Part shown: one piece after another, positions 60,201 through 64,000 of the stretch
How positions within the stretch are numbered: the stretch's first letter is position 1
Layout: each line of letters opens with the position of its first letter
The notes under the pieces: generated by a model
What the model saw: the letters and a program-made list of their open reading frames with translations, nothing else
Told to the model about the DNA's origin: nothing
The model's database searches: none
Translations under genes and position numbers: made by a program
Assembly: GCA_031216445.1 (NCBI GenBank)
Contig: CM062218.1
Coordinates: 17,235,001-17,299,000 of the forward strand
Reading direction: 5' to 3'
Length of the DNA stretch: 64,000 nucleotides
Origin: Lateolabrax maculatus
Taxonomy: Eukaryota > Chordata > Actinopteri > Acropomatiformes > Lateolabracidae

Positions 60201-63200
60201 TTAAAGATGTCACCGCTGGTGTTTGCACTGTGACAGCTGATGGAGAGCACCTGATGTGACATCACTGATCGGGGTGTGGCCATTCGTTCAACATACAAGG
60301 ACCCAGAGAGAGTCACAGCAGCATTTTTATTGTTGAGTTGATTTGGTCTTGAAGGTGGCTGCTATTGGCCTGTGCTGCCCTCTGCTGGTAATAATACATA
60401 CTGTCTGCTGTTCACCTACAAACACCTCCATGATCCATAGAAACCCTGCCATTGCTTCTGTTTACATACATTTGTTTATTTATATTAACACCTTCTCATT
60501 TCTTATATGTGTTTATATGTGTTCCCTTTTTTTTAATGTTTTATTTACTATTTATTATTTATTTCCGACCATCTGTGTTTTTTTCAATCATTTTTGTTTT
60601 TGTTTTTCATTCTGTCACTGCTCACTATCTCTGTTTAAAAATCATGTGGCCGACTAATAAAAACCTTCTCATTCTAATTGCTCCTCTATTTCATTTTATT
60701 TCTCTGCTCTTCATCACCTTTTGTTGTCTCTGTATTCTCGCCATCTTTGTATGTCACCCTGATCACTGAGGCTTTTCTCTAATATTTCTCTTCACTTGTT
60801 TTTCCATGGATATGCTTATTAGACAGACTTATTAGACTTTTCTAGTTGTTACTTTTACTGTCATGCTTATGCTTCATAATATACAGTCTTGTATTAGCCA
60901 TTATACTGTATATTTGTCAGACTCTAAATCAGCTTTATTGGCCATGGATGTGTTCACAAACAAGGAATTTGACTCTAGTTATTCTGTTGCTTAATGTACT
61001 TAGAATAGAATAGTTGCCAATTTGCTCCTGCTCCAAAATCACAAATTACTATACATTTATTTTAGTGGATGAATAACATGATTTTTCACATTTTTAAGAA
61101 GAATAAGAAATTCTATTAAGCCAGCAATGCTAACAAGTCTTTTCAGGAATACTACATATCAAACGCATTAAACATCTGGTGACGATAAAATATCACATAG
61201 CAAGTGTTTATTTGTGTGTGTTTGAAGATAATGTGTACATTGCAGTTCTATCCATCTCTCTCCACCAGGCTCTGCCACCCTGCATCACTGGCAGCAGTTA
61301 GCCCAGCCTCACCTCGGTGTAATTCTGGACGCCAGGCCAGGAGTCGTGCCGAAGGGCTACAGACCCCTTGAACTAGAGCTGGAGCAGGTCTGTGTGTGTA
61401 TGTGCTTGTTTGTGAGATTCATATCTACAGTATGGTCATGCAAAATGCATGTCTGTATGTTTACAATATGGAACCATGTTAACAAATTACTGTAAACATA
61501 GTGAATTTCTGTTTCACCAAGTTGGCAATTTGAGGCGGGGAGCCATCCCCTTTGTTAGCAATATTAACCAAAATGCGTCCCCCCTGTTCGTTTGCAATCC
61601 CCCCTCTCCATCCCATACTAACAGAGAGAGTGCAGTCATATGAGGGGCTGCACTCCCACTGGGCCGTCCCATACCAGACTGCAGTAATAAAAATGCTCCA
61701 GAATGCTTCTTTTCCTTAATAATATCAAAGCAGCCGTCCACTTCTCTTTAGGTTTTCTGCTGTTCTCTTCTCAGTTAGTTCAGTGGGGGAACAATGAAGA
61801 ATAAAATGCATACTGACCAAAACAGCTCAGGAAATGAGCTTGGTTAGGTTTGGTATAGTTAGACTTTATTGTTATTTATTGTTGTTTAATTATTGATATT
61901 TAGAGGGAAAAAAAATCTTGTGTGTGTTTAAATGGCATGCCATGACTTATTACTTACACAGCACCCCTTATCCTACTCCTAATAACTGTTAATATCACTA
62001 CAACTAATATTAGTAACTCTTAGTGCTGTGCTGCATTGTTACAGGTGTATCCATGGGGTAGCTTTGAGGAGGATGAACCAGGGGAGCAATACTTCCAGAA
62101 TCTACCCACGTCCTCGGCCTCCGCCTCACCAGCCGTGCCCCCCACCACCAGCACCGGTGACACCAACCTCGGGCAGCCTCCACCCAGCCTTGTTCTACCT
62201 TCTCCACCCTCTTCATCCCCCTCGCCACATCTCAGCAACACTGATGTCCTGGGTGAGGACATACTGTGCATTTATACATACTGTAGTACATACAGTGTAT
62301 CGTGGTGTTTAAAATTAGTTTTCTTTAATGATGCTTAATGTTTTTGTTTGTGCAGCTGCATACTACCCAGGTAAATGCATGGCCCACACCAGCTCTACCT
62401 ACACCTTCACAACCTGTCGGATCCTCCACCCAACTGATGAGCTGACGCGGGTCACACCAAGGTAAGCATCATAAGTAGTCTGGTTTTCTCTTTGATCTGC
62501 CAGAATTTCTTCTTTATCAACTACTAAAGTCCTAATGAAATAATGCATTTTTATAAGAACTGCAATATGTTGGCCTCTTGCATGGTGCTTGCTTTAAAAA
62601 GCTACTAAAATTGTGTTACATTTCATACATCGTAATAACACTAAAAGTTAACATATAAACATAAATGTAGTTTAAACATTTGATTCAACTAATGTGATAA
62701 TGTTTAGATACGCGGTGCTTTGAGAATCCCACAGTGTGCTAAATGTGCAATCAGTCTCAATTGGACTAAATCCCACAGGACAAATAAGATCCAAACAGCA
62801 GTGGGGTCATGTCCAGGCAACAGCATTCAGTCAGTTGTCTACTAAACAGTAAGAAGGTGCTAAATAATACATGCAGGTGCTTGTGGCTCAGAGAAACGAC
62901 ATTCCCCTATGCACAGCAAATTTTTGTTCTGTGTTATTGCAATGATGAGATATCATGAAATGAATATTTTAAGTTGTTGAAAGTTTCATCTTTTCAGGTT
63001 TCTCTTTGTTCTTTTGCCTTGTTTGCTTTCTTTCCAGCCTGAACCCAGTCCCAGCGTCGTCCTCGTGCGTGATGACCAGCACTCTGCTGGGTACCCCTGC
63101 TGCTACACCCTGCACCCCCCGCAGGCTCAGTCTCAGACCGTCCGAATCCTCAACTAACCTCAGGCACGGTTCCAAATACACCAGAAACCTATTTCATTTT

Positions 63201-64000
63201 CTAAAAATATGTATTTTTCTTTTGTAGGAAACAAAACATAGTATATTTTATAATGCATTAGCAGATTTGGACTTTGTCACTTTTATAAAACCATTCACTG
63301 TTCAGCTAGTTTCACTTGTTTCAGGGGTTCTCTACAAAAAGGACTGATAGGCAGAAGAAATCAGATTGCACTGCAAGGAATGACATAATGTTTGTGACTC
63401 AGTTGCCAGTCAGTATGGTGTTGACTCTCATTTGTTTCCCATGTTTGTGCAGAGATGCAACACGCACCACCAGCACCTCCCTGGGCTTAGTGCGCCTTCT
63501 GCAGGAGAGAGGCATCTCAGCAGCAATGTATCACCAGAGCCAGGGCCTGGAGCACGCTCAGGGCAACGGAGGAGTCCTATTCAGCACCTCCGTCGCCCCT
63601 AACCGAGCGCCCAACCCCGACCCTCTGCGCCCCTCTACCCCTCCCAACTCGCCCACAGGACAGGGAGCTTCAGCTGTGCCAACCCCGGCGGGCTTCGACT
63701 TCAAGAGCCCATCCTACGACAACTTCCTGGCCTCCAAACCGGCCCGCTCCATTCTGAAGGAGGTGACGGGGAGGATGAGGGGCAGGCAGAGAGGGAGGGA
63801 TTGCGAGAGCCAGACAGACGTTAGCGTGACCGTCCACAACCTCAACCTGCTGGACAAGGTGAAGAGGCTGGGTGTGGCTGGAGCTCCAGGGGGCAGAGCA
63901 GTGAGTCCCAGCCCCATCCTGGGGCCTCTGGGTGGGCTGCGCAGATCCGGCTCCCCTTTTGGGCCCGATGGAATGAGGAGGAACCGGAGTTATCCAGCCA
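46303..64000 (+). CDS. trak1: trafficking kinesin-binding protein 1 (Milton homolog), 3' end beyond window
   Basis: TRAK1 links Miro on mitochondria to kinesin-1 and dynein/dynactin. Exons: (46303 or later)-46480, 46742-46936, 55658-55734, 56112-56227, 56735-56835, 57038-57143, 57231-57309, 57498-57628, 57724-57798, 57910-58047, 58160-58236, 58875-59123, 59360-59640, 61269-61387, 62045-62252, 62356-62461, 63038-63163, 63453->64000. Key blocks: DVCNSTDLPEFEIISLLEEQ, DDWLHTPL, RVGQMTKTYNDIDAVTRLLE and ERDLELAARIGQSLLKKN (HAP1-N coiled coil); SLAAEIEGTMRKEL; RVFETVKNINQTVRQRSLTP; LQIVKPLEGSATLHHWQQLA (Milton domain); FTTCRILHPTDELTRVTPS; SESQTDVSVTVHNLNLLDKV-type C-terminal block. The YGYDQDDWLHTPL segment fits TRAK1, not TRAK2. 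The first exon's start is unresolved, the 56,835/57,038 junction is the weakest, and the intron at 63,164 is GC-AG. The window ends inside the last visible exon (MRRNRSYPA). Confidence 0.93.
47628..48153 (-). repeat. 3' LTR (526 bp)
   Basis: This is the left copy on the + strand. It matches 52772-53297 with no difference seen. It contains the end of the element's ORF (stop at 47,932) and the same TATA and AATAAA signals as the 5' LTR. Confidence 0.93.
47932..52755 (-). CDS. retroelement ORF: Gag-like N-terminus plus 87-copy 14-aa proline-rich repeat
   Basis: 1,607 codons, starting at the ATG 16 nt inside the 5' LTR and ending inside the 3' LTR. Residues ~1-75 are a non-repetitive acidic/helical segment (MDPAEEYSFEEDLQELTYRL; RLARWEVSQKPWLRDFLPG) that I take to be Gag-derived. 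Next come a Ser/Pro/Gln-rich linker, four to five 11-aa repeats (ESPEPPELPAA type), 87 copies of the 14-aa type PEPPEYPEPPAADF, a few 14-aa VLSLRRPPGRPPEG repeats, and a low-complexity tail. There is no CCHC knuckle, DTG protease motif or polymerase motif. Repeat units are multiples of three and the frame is unbroken, so the protein may be made. Its function is unknown. Confidence 0.7.
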   Translation of the reverse strand: MDPAEEYSFEEDLQELTYRLICIVGESKGVPDRAYAEEALRLARWEVSQKPWLRDFLPGCIKSFLETPDYQPAPQSASRSGSRSTFQPAPWSVPVPAPQSASLSAPQSIRLGFLGLQPTGPEPVSDPNPFWGTRLAFGGPRSHQTRRLQGGKPRGRSAESPESPELPAAESPEPPELPAAESPEPPELPAAESPEPPELPAAESPEPPELPEPPAADFPEPPELPEPPAADFPEPPELPEPPAADFPEPPELPEPPAADFPEPPEYPEPPAADFPEPPEYPEPPAADFPEPPEYPEPPAADFPEPPEYPEPPAADFPEPPEYPEPPAADFPEPPEYPEPPAADFPEPPEYPEPPAADFPEPPEYPEPPAADFPEPPEYPEPPAADFPEPPEYPEPPAADFPEPPEYPEPPAADFPEPPEYPEPPAADFPEPPEYPEPPAADFPEPPEYPEPPAADFPEPPEYPEPPAADFPEPPEYPEPPAADFPEPPEYPEPPAADFPEPPEYPEPPAADFPEPPEYPEPPAADFPEPPEYPEPPAADFPEPPEYPEPPAADFPEPPEYPEPPAADFPEPPEYPEPPAADFPEPPEYPEPPAADFPEPPEYPEPPAADFPEPPEYPEPPAADFPEPPEYPEPPAADFPEPPEYPEPPAADFPEPPEYPEPPAADFPEPPEYPEPPAADFPEPPEYPEPPAADFPEPPEYPEPPAADFPEPPEYPEPPAADFPEPPEYPEPPAADFPEPPEYPEPPAADFPEPPEYPEPPAADFPEPPEYPEPPAADFPEPPEYPEPPAADFPEPPEYPEPPAADFPEPPEYPEPPAADFPEPPEYPEPPAADFPEPPEYPEPPAADFPEPPEYPEPPAADFPEPPEYPEPPAADFPEPPEYPEPPAADFPEPPEYPEPPAADFPEPPEYPEPPAADFPEPPEYPEPPAADFPEPPEYPEPPAADFPEPPEYPEPPAADFPEPPEYPEPPAADFPEPPEYPEPPAADFPEPPEYPEPPAADFPEPPEYPEPPAADFPEPPEYPEPPAADFPEPPEYPEPPAADFPEPPEYPEPPAADFPEPPEYPEPPAADFPEPPEYPEPPAADFPEPPEYPEPPAADFPEPPEYPEPPAADFPEPPEYPEPPAADFPEPPEYPEPPAADFPEPPEYPEPPAADFPEPPEYPEPPAADFPEPPEYPEPPAADFPEPPEYPEPPAADFPEPPEYPEPPAADFPEPPEYPEPPAADFPEPPEYPEPPAADFPEPPEYPEPPAADFPEPPEYPEPPAADFPEPPEYPEPPAADFPEPPEYPEPPAADFPEPPEYPEPPAADFPEPPEYPEPPAADFPEPPEYPEPPAADFPEPPEYPEPPAADFPEPPEYPEPPAADFPEPPEYPEPPAADFPEPPEYPEPPAADFPEPLEYPEPPAADFPEPLEYPEPPAADFPEPLSLGRPPGRPPEGVLSLRRPPGRPPGRPPEGVLSLRRPPGRPPEGVLSLRRPPVRPPGWPAALPGPPDSGRPPEAPVRSLQLPFYPSSGPPPPTRLNGTSGIRSLKGGFCHDLSDTSGLLLGSPHLPFPYLPPDALGLSFLPHHLIAPPIYTPVSTLLSATPSSSASLRSPVCTQLLAEYID
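48154..48169 (-). other. polypurine tract next to 3' LTR
   Basis: On the minus strand AAAGGGGGGGTTC lies directly before the 3' LTR start TGTCATGATC. This is the expected plus-strand DNA primer position for an LTR element, although the last three bases (TTC) are not all purine. Confidence 0.75.
48484..52137 (-). repeat. 42-bp coding minisatellite, 87 units
   Basis: CTCGGGG recurs exactly every 42 bp from 48,484 to 52,096, giving 87 units (3,654 bp). Central units look identical. Variants cluster at the ends: 'ctcaaggggc' in the first two junctions at the left, and 'gggagctctg' in place of 'gggtactca' over the last few at the right. A related 33-bp array follows at 52,138-~52,290, and 42-bp VLSLRRPPGRPPEG-coding repeats lie at ~48,330-48,470. 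Copy number may be affected by assembly. Confidence 0.92.
52760..52770 (-). other. self-primer binding site (11 nt)
   Basis: One base inside the 5' LTR edge, the minus strand reads AAGGATCTGAC. Its exact complement GTCAGATCCTT occurs on the same strand within the LTR (53056-53046), at the predicted RNA 5' end. Tf1 and vertebrate sushi-type elements prime reverse transcription this way. A tRNA-type site beginning TGG is absent at this position. Confidence 0.65.
52772..53297 (-). repeat. 5' LTR (526 bp)
   Basis: The promoter LTR of the element. TATATA at 53086-53081 lies 30 bp before the predicted RNA start at 53,056, and minus-strand AATAAA (53-strand TTTATT at 52854-52859) gives a poly(A) signal inside R. 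This implies U3 53297-53057, R from 53056 to about 52,835, and U5 to 52772. Confidence 0.9.
53056..53086 (-). promoter_or_regulatory. LTR core promoter: TATA box and predicted start site
   Basis: Minus strand GTATATAGACTAG, then 30 bp to GTCAGATCCTT. The start position is set by complementarity to the self-primer site, and the TATA spacing independently agrees. Confidence 0.6.
53303..54173 (+). other. trak1: trak1 intron, no feature recognised
   Basis: T-rich unique-looking sequence between the LTR element and the alternative promoter region. No exon or known repeat was identified. Confidence 0.5.
54174..54201. repeat. (TG)n microsatellite
   Basis: Fourteen TG units upstream of the alternative trak1 first exon. 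Other TG/CA runs occur in trak1 introns near 57,168-57,186 and 58,058-58,090. Confidence 0.9.
54714..54795 (+). CDS. trak1: alternative first coding exon of trak1
   Basis: ATG at 54714 opens a short acidic segment (MDSKSGMERLVKDELELDDW, then CYKEDKK) ending in donor AAAG|GTAAAG. Its phase-1 end joins the exon at 55658 to give K-VLCADRVGQMTKTYN. The long-form exon ending TTCC at 46,936 joins the same exon to give YF-LLCADRVGQ. Human TRAK1 has the same two arrangements (…KYFLLCAERV and …EEVLCAERV). An internal promoter within about 500 bp upstream is implied. This isoform would lack the DVCNS…KYF segment. Confidence 0.7.
56310..56491. mobile_element. ~182-bp MITE in trak1 intron
   Basis: Perfect 15-bp terminal inverted repeats CCCAACTCAAGGTCC at 56310-56324 and 56477-56491. 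Inside, a second pair of inverted arms (GGATGGAGTTTG…CAAACTCCATCC) would fold into a hairpin. It has no coding potential. Target duplication is unclear, so the superfamily is not assigned. It resembles a common short fish element. Confidence 0.7.
59641..60661 (+). other. trak1: possible intronic 3' end (retained-intron isoform) of trak1
   Basis: The frame of the exon ending at 59,640 continues open past the donor for 134 codons, very rich in Gly/Arg/Glu, to TAG at 60042-60044. AATAAA lies at 60656-60661. If the intron is retained, a truncated TRAK1 with a basic tail and its own 3' UTR would result. The composition looks like simple GA-rich sequence, so the frame may be accidental. The rest of the intron to 61,268 shows nothing else. 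Confidence 0.35.

Noticed and set aside
62010..62338. Several ~70-100-codon ORFs on both strands
   Set aside because: They are shadows of the Pro/Ser-rich trak1 exon 62045-62252, which has the only frame consistent with the flanking exons.

Overview
The window is vertebrate nuclear DNA, almost certainly from a ray-finned (percomorph-type) teleost. All host genes are split by short GT-AG introns, and their proteins read as vertebrate families (sh3bp5, an SLC22 transporter, trak1). Several dispersed repeats are of kinds familiar from spiny-rayed fish. Nothing prokaryotic is present. From general knowledge, the human counterparts SH3BP5, SLC22A13 and TRAK1 all lie on chromosome arm 3p, so the block looks like a rearranged conserved-synteny segment.

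Layout. (1) 1-6.3 kb, + strand: the 3' two thirds of sh3bp5, a Rab11 exchange factor and SH3-binding coiled-coil protein; its 5' exons lie before the window. (2) 8.56-26.8 kb: a very A+T-rich tandem array of about 60 units of ~291 bp, arranged in alternating subtypes and duplicated again in 3.6-8.8 kb blocks. Two copies of one block carry a TTAA-flanked piggyBac-type MITE, and two paralogous copies keep the empty site. Read on the minus strand, every inspected unit has a consensus 5' splice site and a pyrimidine-rich 3' splice site at constant spacing. The right side of the array holds two copies of a promoter-plus-first-exon-like module. This is the strongest candidate for an undescribed system: a promoter driving a noncoding RNA made of dozens of near-identical exons. 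(3) 28.27-34.56 kb, +: a complete 11-exon papain-family cysteine protease of the counting-factor-associated-protein-D-like type (550 aa, catalytic residues intact). (4) 36.14-41.32 kb, -: a complete 10-exon SLC22 organic-anion-type transporter, SLC22A13-like (524 aa). (5) 44-64 kb, +: trak1, the mitochondrial kinesin/dynein adaptor, with two alternative 5' ends, a possible intronic 3' end, and its last visible exon cut by the window edge.

A 5,670-bp LTR retrotransposon lies in antisense orientation inside a trak1 intron (47,628-53,297). It has two 526-bp LTRs that look identical, a 5-bp target duplication, a polypurine tract and a TATA box. The 11 nt next to the 5' LTR are complementary to the predicted start of its own RNA, the hallmark of Tf1/sushi-type self-priming. 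It has no pol. Its single 1,607-codon ORF is mostly an almost perfect 87-copy array of a 42-bp (14-aa, proline-rich) repeat. It is best read as a young non-autonomous sushi-like element that captured or grew a coding minisatellite.

sh3bp5 (Rab11 activation) and trak1 (mitochondrial motor adaptor) both concern organelle traffic, but nothing in the window indicates co-regulation. Exon borders were placed by eye from splice signals and reading frame. The complete CDS of the protease (1,653 nt) and transporter (1,575 nt) sum exactly to whole codons, which supports those models.
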